Source of the DNA: Hippophae tibetana
Lineage: Eukaryota > Streptophyta > Magnoliopsida > Rosales > Elaeagnaceae
DNA: 64,000 nt
Direction: 5' to 3'
Assembly (NCBI GenBank): GCA_037013495.1
Contig: CM072810.1
Span: 33,385,843 to 33,449,842 of the forward strand
Under the pieces are notes generated by a model, which was given only the letters and a program-made list of their open reading frames with translations, was not told the origin of the DNA and made no database searches. The first letter of the stretch is position 1. Each line of letters begins with the position of its first letter. The position numbers and the translations under genes were made by a program. Shown piece after piece: positions 27,905-43,200 of the stretch.

Positions 27905-30900
27905 GCTCCAAAATGATTATTTCAATGAATTTAGAGTTGTACTTCTTCCAAACAACATGAAATATTTTGCATACCACTCATATAGGTATTTGAGCTAAAA
28001 AATAAATCTAGAACTACGAAGTTGACCAAAAATTTTGAACTCTATATCAAGCAAAAGGATGAAACTTGGAACAAATTCTAATCTTGTTTATCAAACACTA
28101 TCAACTACTCGTACAATTTGGGTGGACCTATATGGAAAGGGAAATAGATTGAGAAATTCCTTACTAGCTTACCTTATCATTTTCAAGCAAAAGTTACCTT
28201 GCTTAAATACATGAAAAATCCTTGTGAACTTACTGTTAAATGAATGACTTGGGCAAGTATTCGAACTGCATCACTTGTATCCAATATGTCAGCCATCCAC
28301 TTACGAGGACACAAAGAACCTGGCTTTATAGACATCAAGGATTGTGGTCTTAGCGAATATCTTTTTGACACAGTTTTTAGGAATGATGACTCTAATACCA
28401 ATGAAGAGAAATGGGATCTACTTTCCCAGAGAGTTACTAAATTTCTTAGATAGAATTAACCCTTTTTAGGGGTTTTAGAAAAAAATAATCATAGCTCCAA
28501 AATGATTATTTCAATGAATTTGGAGTTGTACTTCTTCCAAATAACATGAAATAATTTGCAGACCACACATATAGGTATTTGAGCTAAAAAATAAATCTAG
28601 AACTACGAAGTTGATTAAAAATTTTGAACTCTATATCCAGCAAGAGGATGAAACATGTAACAAATTCTAATCATGTTTTTCAAACATTATCAACTACTCG
28701 TACAATTTGGGTGGACCTATAAGGAAAGTTAAGTAGATTGAGAAATTCCTTACTAGCTTACTTTATCTTTTTCAAGCAAAAGTTACCTTGCTTAAATACA
28801 TGAAAAATCCTTGTGAACTTACTGTTAAATGAATCACTTGGGCAAGTATTCGAACTGCATCACTTGTATCCAATATGTCAGCCATCCACTAACGAGGACG
28901 GAAAGAACTTGGCTTTATAGACATCAAGGATAGTGGTCTTAGCGAAGATCTTTTTGACACAGTTTTTAGGAATGGTGACTCTAATACCAATGAATAGAAA
29001 TGGGATCTACTTTCCTAGAGATTTACTAAATTTCTTAGATAGAATTAGCCCTTTTTTAGGGGTTTTAGAAAAAAATAATTCGAGCTCTAAAATGATTATT
29101 TCAATGAATTTAGAGTTGTACATCTTCCAAACAACATGAAATATTTTGCAGACCACCCATATAGGTATTTGAGCTAAAAAATAAATCTAGAACTACGAAG
29201 TTGACCAAAAATTATGAACTCTATATCCAGCAAGAGGATGAAACTTGGAACAAATTCTAATCATGTTTTTCAAACATTATCAACTACTCGTACAATTTGG
29301 GGTGGACCTATCTGGAAAGGGAAATAGATTGAGAAATTCCTTAGTAGCTTACCTTATCATTTTCAAGCAAAAGTTACCTTGCTTAAATACATAAAAATTC
29401 CTTGCGAACTTATTGTTAAATGAATCACTTGGGGAAGTATTCAAACTGCATCACTTGTATCCAATATGTTAGCCATCCACTTTCAAGGTTGGAAAGAGCT
29501 TGGCTTTGTAGACATCAAGGATAGTGGTCTTAGCGAATATCTTTTTCACACAATTGTTAGAAATGATGACTGTAATACCAATGAAGAGAAATGGGATCTA
29601 CTTTCCTAGAGAGTTACTAAATTTCTTAAATAGAATTAACCCTTTTTAGGGGTTTTATAAAAAAAATAATCTGAGCTCCAAAATGATTATTTCAATGAAT
29701 TTAGAGTTGTACTTCTTCCAAACAACATGAAATATTTTGCATACCACTCATATAGGTATTTGAGCTAAAAAATAAATCTAGAACTACGAAGTTGACCAAA
29801 AATTTTGAACTCTATATCAAGCAAAAGGATGAAACTTGGAACAAATTCTAATCTTGTTTTTCAAACACTATCAACTACTCGTACAATTTGGGTGGACCTA
29901 TATGGAAAGGGAAATAGATTGAGAAATTCCTTACTAGCTTACCTTATCATTTTCAAGCAAAAGTTACCTTGCTTAAATACATGAAAAATCCTTGTGAACT
30001 TACTGTTAAATGAATCACTTGGGCAAGTATTCGAACTGCATCACTTGTATCCAATATGTCAGCCATCCACTTACGAGGACACAAAGAACTTGGCTTTATA
30101 GACATCAAGGATAGTGGTCTTTGCGAAGATCTTTTTGACACAGTTTTTAGGAATGATGACTCTAATACCAATGAAGAGAAATGGGATCTACTTTCCCAGA
30201 GAGTTACTAAATTTCTTAGATAGAATTAACCCTTTTTAGGGGTTTTAGAAAAAAATAATCATAGCTCCAAAATGATTATTTCAATGAATTTGGAGTTGTA
30301 CTTCTTCCAAATAACATGAAATAATTTGCAGACCACACATATAGGTATTTGAGCTAAAAAATAAATCTAGAACTACGAAGTTGATTAAAAATTTTGAACT
30401 CTATATCCAGCAAAAGGATGACACTTGGAACAAATTCTAATCATGTTTTTCAAACATTATCAACTACTCGTACAATTTGGGTGGACCTATAAGGAAAGGG
30501 CATTAAATTGAGAAATTCCTTACTAGCTTACCTTATCATTTTCAAGAAAAAGTTACCTTGCTTAAATACATGAAAAATCTTTGTGAACTTACTGTTCAAT
30601 GAATCACTTGGGCAAGTATTCGAACTGCATCACTTGTATCCAATATGTCAGCCATCCACTTACGAGGACACAAAGAACTTGGCTTTATAGACATCAAGGA
30701 TAGTGGTCTTAGCGAAGATCTTTTTGACACAGTTTTTAGGAATGATGACTCTAATACCAATGAAGAGAAATGGGATCTACTTTCCCAGAGAGTTACTAAA
30801 TTTCTTAGATAGAATTAACCCTTTTTAGGGGTTTTAGAAAAAAATAATCATAGCTCCAAAATGATTATTTCAATGAATTTGGAGTTGTACTTCTTCCAAA

Positions 30901-33900
30901 TAACATGAAATAATTTGCAGACCACACATATAGGTATTTGAGCTAAAAAATAAATCTAGAACTACGAAGTTGATTAAAAAATTTGAACTCTATATCCAGC
31001 AAAAGGATGAAACTTGGAACAAATTCTAATCATGTTTTTCAAACATTATCAACTACTCGTACAATTTGGGTGGACCTATAAGGAAAGGGAAGTAGATTGA
31101 GAAATTCCTTACTAGCTTACTTTATCTTTTTCAAGCAAAAGTTACCTTGCTTAAATACATGAAAAATCTTTGTGAACTTACTGTTAAATGAATCACTTGG
31201 GCAAGTATTCGAACTGCATCACTTGTATCCAATATGTCAGCCATCCACTTACGAGGACACAAAGAACTTGGCTTTATAGACATCAAGGATTGTGGTCTTA
31301 GCGAATATCTTTTTGACACAGTTTTTAGGAATGATGACTCTAATACCAACGAAGAGAAATGGGATCTACTTTCCCAGAGAGTTACTAAATTTCTTAGATA
31401 GAATTAACCCTTTTTAGGGGTTTTAGAAAAAAATAATCCGATCTCCAAAATGATTATTTCAATGAATTTAGAGTTGTACTTCTTCCAAACAACATGAAAT
31501 ATTTTGCAGACCACTCATATAGGTATTTGAGCTAAAAAATAAATCTAGAACTACGAAGTTGACCAAAAATTTTGAACTCTATATCCAGCAAGAGGATGAA
31601 ACTTGGAACAAATTCTAATCATGTTTTTCAAACATTATCAACTACTCGTACAATTTGGGTGGACCTATAAGGAAAAGGAATTAGATTGAGAAATTCCTTA
31701 CTAGCTTACCTTATCATTTTCAAGAAAAAGTTACCTTGCTTAAATACATGAAAAATCTTTGTGAACTTACTGTTAAATGAATCACTTGGGCAAGTATTCG
31801 AACTGCATCACTTGTATCCAATATGTCAGCCATCCACTTACGAGGACAGAAAGAACTTGGCTTTATAGACATCAAGGATTGTGGTCTTAGCGAATATCTT
31901 TTTGACACAGTTTTTAGGAATGATGACTCTAATACCAATGAAGAGAAATGGGATCTACTTTCCCAGAGAGTTACTAAATTTCTTAGATAGAATTAACCCT
32001 TTTTAGGGGTTTTAGAAAAAAATAATCATAGCTCCAAAATGATTATTTCAATGAATTTGGAGTTGTACTTCTTGCAAACAACATGAAATAATTTGCAGAC
32101 CACACATATAGGTATTTGAGCTAAAAAATAAATCTAGAACTATGAAGTTGATTAAAAATTTTGAACTCTATATCCAGCAAAAGGATGAAACTTGGAACAA
32201 ATTCTAATCATGTTTTTCAAACATTATCAACTACTCGTACAATTTGGGTGGACCTATAAGGAAAGGGAAGTAGATTGAGAAATTCCTTACTAGCTTACCT
32301 TATCATTTTCAAGCAAAAGTTACCTTGCTTAAATACATAAAAATTCCTTGCGAACTTATTGTTAAATGAATCACTTGGGCAAGTATTCGAACTGCATCAC
32401 TTGTATCCAATATGTTAGCCATCCACTTTCGAGGTTGGAAAGAGCTTGGCTTTGTAGACATCAAAGATAGTGGTCTTAGCGAAGATCGTTTTCACAAAAT
32501 TGTTAGAAATGATGACTGTAATACCAATGAAGAGAAATGGGATCTACTTTCCTAGAGAGTTACTAAATTTCTTAAATAGAATTAACTCTTTTTAGGGGTT
32601 TTATAAAAAAAATAATCATAGCTCCAAAATGATTATTTCAATGAATTTAGAGTTGTACTTCTTCCAAACAACATGAAATAATTTGCAGACCACTCATATA
32701 GTCATTTGAGCTAAAAAATAAATCTAGAACTACGAAGTTGATTAAAAATTTTGAACTCTATATCCAGCAAGAGGATGAAACTTGGAACAAATTCTAATCA
32801 TGTTTTTCAAACATTATCAACTACTCGTACAATTTGGGTGGACCTATAAGGAAAGGGAAGTAGATTGAGAAATTCCTTACTAGCTTACTTTATCATTTTC
32901 AAGCAAAAGTTACCTTGCTTAAATACACGAAAAATCCTTGTGAACTTACTGTTAAATGAATCACTTGGGCAAGTATTCGAACTGCATCACTTGTATCCAA
33001 TATGTCAGCCATCCACTTATGAGGACACAAAGAACTTGGCTTTATAGACATCAAGGATAGTGGTCTTAGCCAAGATCTTTTTGACACAGTTTTTAGGAAT
33101 GATGACTCTAATACCAATGAAGAGAAATGGGATCTACTTTCCCAGAGAGTTACTAAATTTCTTAGATAGAATTAACCCTTTTTAGGGGTTTTAGAAAAAA
33201 ATAATCCGATCTCCAAAATGATTATTTCAATGAATTTAGAGTTGTACTTCTTCCAAACAACATGAAATATTTTGCAGACCACTCATATAAGTATTTGAGC
33301 TAAAAAATAAATCTAGAACTACGAAGTTGACCAAAAATTTTGAACTCTATATCCAGCAAGAGGATGAAACTTGGAACAAATTCTAATCATGTTTTTCAAA
33401 CATTATCAACTACTCGTACAATTTGGGTGGACCTATAAGGAAAGGGCATTAGATTGAGAAATTCCTTACTAGGTTACCTTATCATTTTCAAGAAAAAGTT
33501 ACCTTGCTTAAATACATGAAAAATCTTTGTGAACTTACTGTTAAATGAATAACTTGGGCAAGTATTCGAACTGCATCACTTGTATCCAATATGTTAGCCA
33601 TCCACTTACGAGGACACAAAGAACTCGGCTTTATAGACATCAAGGATTGTGGTCTTAGCGAATATCTTTTTGACACAGTTTTTAGGAATGATGACTCTAA
33701 TACCAATGAAGAGAAATGGGATCTACTTTCCCAGAGAGTTACTAAATTTCTTAGATAGAATTAACCCTTTTTAGGGGTTTTAGAAAAAAATAATCATAGC
33801 TCCAAAATGATTATTTCAATGAATTTGGAGTTGTACTTCTTCCAAATAACATGAAATAATTTGCAGACCACATATATAGGTATTTGAGCTAAAAAATAAA

Positions 33901-36900
33901 TCTAGAACTACGAAGTTGATTAAAAATTTTGAACTCTATATCCAGCAAAAGGATGAAACTTGGAACAAATTCTAATCATGTTTTTCAAACATTATCAACT
34001 GCTCGTACAATTTGGGTGGACCTATAAGGAAAGGGCATTAGATTGAGAAATTCCTTACTAGCTTACCTTATCATTTTCAAGAAAAAGTTACCTTGCTTAA
34101 ATACATGAAAAATCTTTGTGAACTTACTGTTAAATGAATCACTTGGGCAAGTATTCGAACTGCATCACTTGTATCCAATATGTCAGCCATCCACTTACGA
34201 GGACACAAAGAACTTGGCTTTATACACATCAAGGATAGTGGTCTTAGCGAAGATCTTTTTGACACAGTTTTTAGGAATGATGACTCTAATACCAATGAAG
34301 AGAAATGGGATCTACTTTCCCAAAGAGTTACTAAATTTCTTAGATAGAATTAACCCTTTTTAGGGGTTTTAGAAAAAAATAATCATAGCTCCAAAATGAT
34401 TATTTCAATGAATTTGGAGTTGTACTTCTTCCAAATAACATGAAATAATTTGCGGACCACACATATAGGTATTTGAGCTAAAAAATAAATCTAGAACTAC
34501 GAAGTTGATTAAAAATTTTGAACTCTATATCCAGCAAAAGTATGAAACTTGGAACAAATTCTAATCATGTTTTTCAAACATTATCAACTACTCGTACAAT
34601 TTGGGTGGACCTATAAGGAAAGGGCATTAGATTGAGAAATTCCTTACTAGCTTACCTTATCATTTTCAAGAAAAAGTTACCTTGCTTAAATACATGAAAA
34701 ATCTTTGTGAACTTACTGTTAAATGAATCACTTGGGCAAGTATTCGAACTGCATCACTTGTATCCAATATGTCAGCCATCCACTTACGAGGACACAAAGA
34801 ACTTGGCTTTATACACATCAAGGATAGTGGTCTTAGCGAAGATCTTTTTGACACAGTTTTTAGGAATGATGACTCTAATACCAATGAAGAGAAATGGGAT
34901 CTACTTTCCCAGAGAGTTACTAAATTTCTTAGATAGAATTAACCTTTTTTAGGGGTTTTAGAAAAAAATAATCTGATCTCCAAAATGATTATTTCAATGA
35001 ATTTAGAGTTGTACTTCTTCCAAACAACATGAAATATTTTGCAGACCACTCATATAGGTATTTGAGCTAAAAAATAAATCTAGAACTACGAAGTTGACCA
35101 AAAATTTTGAACTCTATATCCAGCAAGAGGATGAAACTTGGAACAAATTCTAATCATGTTTTTCAAACATTATCAACTACTCGTACAATTTGGGTGGACC
35201 TATAAGGAAAGGGAAGTAGATTGAGAAATTCCTTACTAGCTTACTTTATCTTTTTCAAGCAAAAGTTACCTTGCTTAAATACATGAAAAATCCTTGTGAA
35301 CTTACTGTTAAATGAATCACTTGGGCAAGTATTCGAACTGCATCACTTGTATCCAATATGTCAGCCATCCACTTATGAGGACACAAAGAACTTGGCTTTA
35401 TAGACATCAAGGAAAGTGGTCTTAGCCAAGATCTTTTTGACACAGTTTTTAGGAATGATGACTCTAATACCAATGAATAGAAATGGGATCTACTTTCCTA
35501 GAGATTTACTAAATTTCGTAGATAGAATTAGCCCTTTTTTAGGGGTTTTAGAAAAAAATAATCCGAGCTCTAAAATGATTATTTCAATGAATTTAGAGTT
35601 GTACTTCTTCCAAACAACATGAAATATTTTGCAGACCACCCATATAGGTATTTGAGCTAAAAAATAAATCTAGAACTACGAAGTTGACCAAAAAATTTGA
35701 ACTCTATATCCAGCAAGAGGATGAAACTTGGAACAAAATCTAATCATGTTTTTCAAACATTATCAACTACTCGTACAATTTGGGTGGACCTATCTGGAAA
35801 GGGAAAGAGATTGAGAAATTCCTTACTAGCTTACCTTATCATTTTCAAGCAAAAGTTACCTTGCTTAAATACATAAAAATTCCTTTTGAACTTACTGTTA
35901 AATGAATCACTTGGGCAAGTATTCGAACTGCATCACTTGTATCCAATATGTCAGCCATCCACTTAGGAGGACACAAAGAACTTGGCTTTATAGACATCAA
36001 GGATAGTGGTCTTAGCGAAGATCTTTTTGACACAGTTTTTAGGAATGATGACTCTAATACCAATGAAGAGAAATGGGATCTACTTTCCCAGAGAGTTACT
36101 AAATTTCTTAGATAGAATTAACCCTTTTTAGGGGTTTTAGAAAAAAATAATCCGAGCTCCAAAATGATTATTTCAAAGAATTTAGAGTTGTACTTATTCC
36201 AAACAACATGAAATATTTTGCAGACCACTCATATAGGTATTTGAGCTAAAAAATAAATCTAGAACTACGAAGTTGACCAAAAATTTTGAACTCTATATCC
36301 AGCAAGAGGATGAAACTTGGAACAAATTCTAATCATGTTTTTCAAACATTATCAACTACTCGTACAATTTGGGGTGGACCTATCTGGAAAGGGAAATAGA
36401 TTGAGAAATTCCTTACTAGCTTACCTTATCATTTTCAAGCAAAAGTTACCTTGCTTAAATACATAAAAATTCCTTGCGAACTTATTGTTAAATGAATCAC
36501 TTGGGCAAGTATTCGAACTGCATCACTTGTATCCAATATGTTAGCCATCCACTTTCGAGGTTGGAAAGAGCTTGGCTTTGTAGACATCAAAGATAGTGGT
36601 CTTAGTGAAGATCATTTTCACAAAATTGTTAGAAATGATGACTGTAATACCAATGAAGAGAAATGGGATCTACTTTCCTAGAGAGTTACTAAATTTCTTA
36701 AATAGAATTAACCCTTTTTAGGGGTTTTATAAAAAAAAAAATCATAGCTCCAAAATGATTATTTCAATGAATTTAGAGTTGTACTTCTTCCAAACAACAT
36801 GAAATAATTTGCAGACCACTCATATAGGTATTTGAGCTAAAAAATAAATCTAGAACTACGAAGTTGATTAAATAATTTAAACTCTATATCCAGCAAGAGG

Positions 36901-39900
36901 ATGAAACTTGGAACAAATTCTTATCATGTTTTTCAAACTTTATCAACTACTCGTACAATTTGGGTGGACCTATAAGGAAAGGGAAGTAGATTGAGAAATT
37001 CCTTACTAGCTTACTTTATCATTTTCAAGCAAAAGTTACCTTGCTTAAATACACGAAAAATCCTTGTGAACTTACTGTTAAATGAATCACTTGGGCAAGT
37101 ATTCGAACTGCATCACTTGTATCCAATATGTCAGCCATCCACTTATGAGGACACAAAGAACTTGGCTTTATAGACATCAAGGATAGTGGTCTTAGCCAAG
37201 ATCTTTTTGACACAGTTTTTAGGAATGATGACTCTAATACCAATGAAGAGAAATGGGATCTACTTTCCCAGAGAGTTACAAAATTTCTTAGATAGAATTA
37301 ACCCTTTTTAGGGGTTTTAGAAAAAAATAATCATAGCTCCAAAATGATTATTTCAATGAATTTGGAAGTGTACTTCTTCCAAATAACATGAAATAATTTG
37401 CAGACCACTCATATAGGTATTTGAGCTAAAAAATAAATCTAGAACTACGAAGTTGATTAAAAATTTTAACCTCTATGTCCAGCAAGAGGATGAAACTTGG
37501 AACAAATTCTAATCATGTTTTTCAAAAATTATCAACTACTCGTACAATTTGGGTGGACCTATAAGGAAAGGGCATTAGATTGAGAAATTCCTTACTAGCT
37601 TACATTATCATTTTCAAGAAAAAGTTACCTTGCTTAAATACATGAAAAATCCTTGTGAACTTACTGTTAAATGAATCACTTGGGCAAGTATTCGAACTGC
37701 ATCACTTGTATCCAATATGTCAGCCATCCACCTACGAGGACACAAAGAACTTGGCTTTATAGACATCAAGGATAGTGGTCTTAGCGAAGATCTTTTTGAC
37801 ACAGTTTTTAGGAATGATGACTCTAATACAAACGAAGAGAAATGGGATCTACTTTCCCAGAGAGTTACTAAATTTCTTGGATAGAATTAACCCTTTTTAG
37901 GGGTTTTCGAAAAAAATAATCATAGCTCCAAAATGATTATTTCAATGAATTTGGAGTTGTACTTCTTCCAAACAACATGAAATATTTTGCAGACCACTCA
38001 TATAGGTATTTGAGCTAAAAAATAAATCTAGAACTACGAAGTTGATTAAAAATTTTGAACTCTATATCCAGCAAGAGGATGAAACTTGGAACAAATTCTA
38101 ATCATGTTTTTCAAACATTATCAACTACTCGTACAATTTGGGTGGACCTATAAGGAAAGGGAAGTAGATTGAGAAATTCCTTACTAGCTTACTTTATCTT
38201 TTTCAAGCAAAAGTTACCTTGCTTAAATACATGAAAAATCCTTGTGAACTTACTGTTAAATGAATCACTTGGGCAAGTATTCGAACTGCATCACTTGTAT
38301 CCAATATGTCAGCCATCCACTTATGAGGACACAAAGAACTTGGCTTTATAGACATCAAGGATAGTGGTCTTAGCCAAGATCTTTTTGACACAGTTTTTAG
38401 GAATGATGACTCTAATACCAATGAAGAGAAATGGGATCTACTTTCCCAGAGAGTTACTAAATTTCTTAGATAGAATTAACCCTTTTTAGGGGTTTTAGAA
38501 AAAAATAATCATAGCTCCAAAATGATTATTTCAATGAATTTGGAGTTGTACTTCTTCCAAACAAAATGAAATATTTTGCAGACCACTCATATAGGTATTT
38601 GAGCTAAAAAATAAATCTAGAACTATGAAGTTGACCAAAAATTTTGAACTCTATATCCAGTAAGAGGATGAAACTTGGAACAAATTCTAATCATGTTTTT
38701 CAAACATTATCAACTACTCGTACAATTTGGGTGGACCTATAAGGAAAGGGCATTAGATTGAGAAATTCCTTACTAGCTTACCTTATCATTTTCAAGAAAA
38801 AGTTACCTTGCTTAAATACATGAAAAATCCTTGTGAACTTACTGTTAAATGAATCACTTGGGCACGTATTCGAACTGCATCACTTGTATCCAATATGTCA
38901 GCCATCCACTTACGAGGACACAAAGAACTTGGCTTTATAGACATCAAGGATAGTGGTCTTAGCGAAGATCTTTTTGACACAGTTTTTAGGAATGATGACT
39001 CTAATACCAACGAAGAGAAATGGGATCTACTTTCCCAGAGAGTTACTAAATTTCTTGGATAGAATTAACCCTTTTTAGGGGTTTTCGAAAAAAATAATCA
39101 TAGCTCCAAAATGATTATTTCAATGAATTTGGAGTTGTATTTCTTCCAAATAACATGAAATAATTTGCAGACCACTCATATAAGTATTTGAGCTAAAAAA
39201 TAAATCTAGAACTACGAAGTTGATTAAAAAAGTTGAACTCTATATCCAGCAAGAGGATGAAACTTGGAACAAATTCTAATCATGTTTTTCAAACATTATC
39301 AACTACTCGTACAATTTGGGTGGACCTATAAGGAAAGGGAAGTAGATTGAGAAATTCCTTACTAGCTTACTTTATCATTTTCAAGCAAAAGTTACCTTGC
39401 TTAAATACATGAAAAATCCTTGTGAACTTACTGTTAAATGAATCACTTCGGCAAGTATTCGAACTACATCAGTTGTATCCAATATGTCAGCAATCCAGTT
39501 ATGAGGACACAAAGAACTTGGCTTTATAGACATCAAGGATAGTGGTCTTAGCCATGATCTTTTTGACACAGTTTTTAGGAATGATGACTCTAATACCAAT
39601 GAAGAGAAATGGGATCTACTTTCCCAGAGAGTTACTAAATTTCTTAGATAGAATTAACCCTTTTTAGGGGTTTTAGAAAAAAATAATCATAGCTCCAAAA
39701 TGATTATTTCAATGAATTTGGAGTTGTACTTATTCCAAACAACATGAAATATTTTGCAGACCACTCATATAGGTATTTGAGCTAAAAAATAAATCTAGAA
39801 CTACGAAGTTGATTAAAAATTTTGAACTCTATATCCAGCAAGAGGATGAAACTTGGAACAAATTCTAATCATGTTTTTCAAACATTATCAACTACTCGTA

Positions 39901-40280
39901 CAATTTGGGTGGACCTATAAAGAAAGGGCATTAGATTGAGAAATTACTTACTAGCTTACCTTATCATTTTCAAGAAAAAGTTACCTTGCTTAAATACATG
40001 AAAAATCCTTGTGAACTTACTGTTAAATGAATCACTTGCGCAAGTATTCGAACTGCATCACTTGTATCCAATATGTCAGCCATCCACTTATGAGGACACA
40101 AAGAACTTGGCTTTATAGACATCAAGGATAGTGGTCTTAGCCAAGATCTTTTTGACACAGTTTTTAGGAATGATGACTCTAATACCAATGAAGAGAAATG
40201 GGATCTACTTTCCCAGAGAGTTACTAAATTTCTTAGATAGAATTAACCCTTTTTAGGGGTTTTAGAAAAAAATAATCATA
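27905..40280 (+). repeat. Segmental tandem duplication, copy 2 (12,376 bp, 21 monomers)
   Basis: This is the second copy of the 15.3-kb block, in the same orientation and directly abutting the first. It lacks one of the two 1178-bp dimers near 16 kb and four monomers of the dimer expansion near 21-23 kb. It has one monomer (39381) that copy 1 lacks, giving a net five monomers fewer. Private substitutions such as ACTGCTCG near 34001 and AAAAGGAATTAG near 31675 are sparse, so the copies look more than 98% identical by eye outside the indels. Its end corresponds to position 27904 of copy 1. Confidence 0.9.
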
Positions 40281-43200
40281 GCTCCAAAATGATTATTTCA
40301 ATGAATTTAGAGTTGTACTTCTTCCAAACAAAATGAAATATTTTGCAGACCACTCATATAGGTATTTGAGCTAAAAAATAAATCTAGAACTATGAAGTTG
40401 ACCAAAAATTTTGAACTCTATATCCAGTAAGAGGATGAAACTTGGAACAAATTCTAATCATGTTTTTCAAACATTATCAACTACTCGTACAATTTGGGTG
40501 GACCTATAAGGAAAGGGCATTAGATTGAGAAATTCCTTACTAGCTTACCTTATCATTTTCAAGAAAAAGTTACCTTGCTTAAATACATGAAAAATCCTTG
40601 TGAACTTACTGTTAAATGAATCACTTGGGCAAGTATTCGAACTGCATCACTTGTATCCAATATGTCAGCCATCCACTTACGAGGACACAAAGAACTTGGC
40701 TTTATAGACATCAAGGATAGTGGTCTTAGCGAAGATCTTTTTGACACAGTTTTTAGGAATGATGACTCTAATACCAACGAAGAGAAATGGGATCTACTTT
40801 CCCAGAGAGTTACTAAATTTCTTGGATAGAATTAACCCTTTTTAGGGGTTTTCGAAAAAAATAATCATAGCTCCAAAATGATTATTTCAATGAATTTGGA
40901 GTTGTATTTCTTCCAAATAACATGAAATAATTTGCAGACCACTCATATAAGTATTTGAGCTAAAAAATAAATCTAGAACTACGAAGTTGATTAAAAAATT
41001 TGAACTCTATATCCAGCAAGAGGATGAAACTTGGAACAAATTCTAATAATGTTTTTCAAACATTATCAACTACTCGTACAATTTGGGTGGACCTATAAGG
41101 AAAGGGAAGTAGATTGAGAAATTCCTTACTAGCTTACTTTATCATTTTCAAGCAAAAGTTACCTTGCTTAAATACATGAAAAATCCGTGTGAACTTACTA
41201 TTAAATGAATCACTTGGGCAAGTATTCGAACTGCATCACTTGTATCCAATATGTCAGCCATCCACTTATGAGGACACAAAGAACTTGGCTTTATAGACAT
41301 CAAGGATAGTGGTCTTAGCCAAGATCTTTTTGACACAGTTTTTAGGAATGATGACTCTAATACCAATGAAGAGAAATGGGATCTACTTTCCCAGAGAGTT
41401 ACTAAATTTCTTAGATAGAATTAACCCTTTTTAGGGGTTTTAGAAAAAAATAATCATAGCTCCAAAATGATTATTTCAATGAATTTGGAGTTGTACTTAT
41501 TTCAAACAACATGAAATATTTTGCAGACCACTCATATAGGTATTTGAGCTAAAAAATAAATCTAGAACTACGAAGTTGATTAAAAATTTTGAACTCTATA
41601 TCCAGCAAGAGGATGAAACTTGGAACAAATTCTAATCATGTTTTTCAAACATTATCAACTACTCGTACAATTTGGGTGGACCTATAAGGAAAGGGCATTA
41701 GATTGAGAAATTACTTACTAGCTTACCTTATCATTTTCAAGAAAAAGTTACCTTGCTTAAATACATGAAAAATCCTTGTGAACTTACTGTTAAATGAATC
41801 ACTTGCGCAAGTATTCGAACTGCATCACTTGTATCCAATATGTCAGCCATCCACTTATGAGGACACAAAGAACTTGGCTTTATAGACATCAAGGATAGTG
41901 GTCTTAGCCAAGATCTTTTTGACACAGTTTTTAGGAATGATGACTCTAATACCAATGAAGAGAAATGGGATCTACTTTCCCAGAGAGTTACTAAATTTCT
42001 TAGATAGAATTAACCCTTTTTAGGGGTTTTAGAAAAAAATAATCATAGCTCCAAAATGATTATTTCAATGAATTTAGAGTTGTACTTCTTCCAAACAAAA
42101 TGAAATATTTTGCAGACCACTCATATAGGTATTTGAGCTAAAAAATAAATCTAGAACTATGAAGTTGACCAAAAATTTTGAACTCTATATCCAGTAAGAG
42201 GATGAAACTTGGAACAAATTCTAATCATGTTTTTCAAACATTATCAACTACTCGTACAATTTGGGTGGACCTATAAGGAAAGGGCATTAGATTGAGAAAT
42301 TCCTTACTAGCTTACCTTATCATTTTCAAGAAAAAGTTACCTTGCTTAAATACATGAAAAATCCTTGTGAACTTACTGTTAAATGAATCACTTGGGCAAG
42401 TATTCGAACTGCATCACTTGTATCCAATATGTCAGCCATCCACTTACGAGGACACAAAGAACTTGGCTTTATAGACATCAAGGATAGTGGTCTTAGCGAA
42501 GATCTTTTTGACACAGTTTTTAGGAATGATGACTCTAATACCAACGAAGAGAAATGGGATCTACTTTCCCAGAGAGTTACTAAATTTCTTGGATAGAATT
42601 AACCCTTTTTAGGGGTTTTCGAAAAAAATAATCATAGCTCCAAAATGATTATTTCAATGAATTTGGAGTTGTATTTCTTCCAAATAACATGAAATAATTT
42701 GCAGACCACTCATATAAGTATTTGAGCTAAAAAATAAATCTAGAACTACGAAGTTGATTAAAAAATTTGAACTCTATATCCAGCAAGAGGATGAAACTTG
42801 GAACAAATTCTAATCATGTTTTTCAAACATTATCAACTACTCGTACAATTTGGGTGGACCTATAAGGAAAGGGAAGTAGATTGAGAAATTCCTTACTAGC
42901 TTACTTTATCATTTTCAAGCAAAAGTTACCTTGCTTAAATACATGAAAAATCCGTGTGAACTTACTGTTAAATGAATCACTTGGGCAAGTATTCGAACTG
43001 CATCACTTGTATCCAATATGTCAGCCATCCACTTATGAGGACACAAAGAACTTGGCTTTATAGACATCAAGGATAGTGGTCTTAGCCAAGATCTTTTTGA
43101 CACAGTTTTTAGGAATGATGACTCTAATACCAATGAAGAGAAATGGGATCTACTTTCCCAGAGAGTTACTAAATTTCTTAGATAGAATTAACCCTTTTTA

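Larger units (their letters stand above)
1556..37024 (+). repeat. B-class monomers, dispersed and confined to the left 37 kb
   Basis: A divergent monomer class is recognised by GGTTGGAAAGAG in place of GGACACAAAGAA, TTGCGAACTTATTG, GACTGTAATACC, CTTAAATAGAATTAA and GGGGTTTTATAAAA. Members start at 1556, 4504, 7551 (hybrid), 9912, 12272, 14042, 18166, 24648, 29363, 32309 and 36435. The last three are the large-duplication counterparts of 14042, 18166 and 24648. None occurs to the right of about 37.0 kb. B-class monomers also lack the minus-strand ORF found in most other classes. The span given here covers all members; the DNA between them is other monomer classes. Confidence 0.88.

Noticed and set aside
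536..35622. Plus-strand ORFs of 60-81 codons (starts MVLAKIFLT, MNLLLNESL, MRNSLLAYF, MTWASIRTA)
   Set aside because: Each depends on one or two variant bases in a monomer class, they use different frames of the same DNA, and they are not kept along the array. I read them as chance ORFs in an AT-rich satellite.
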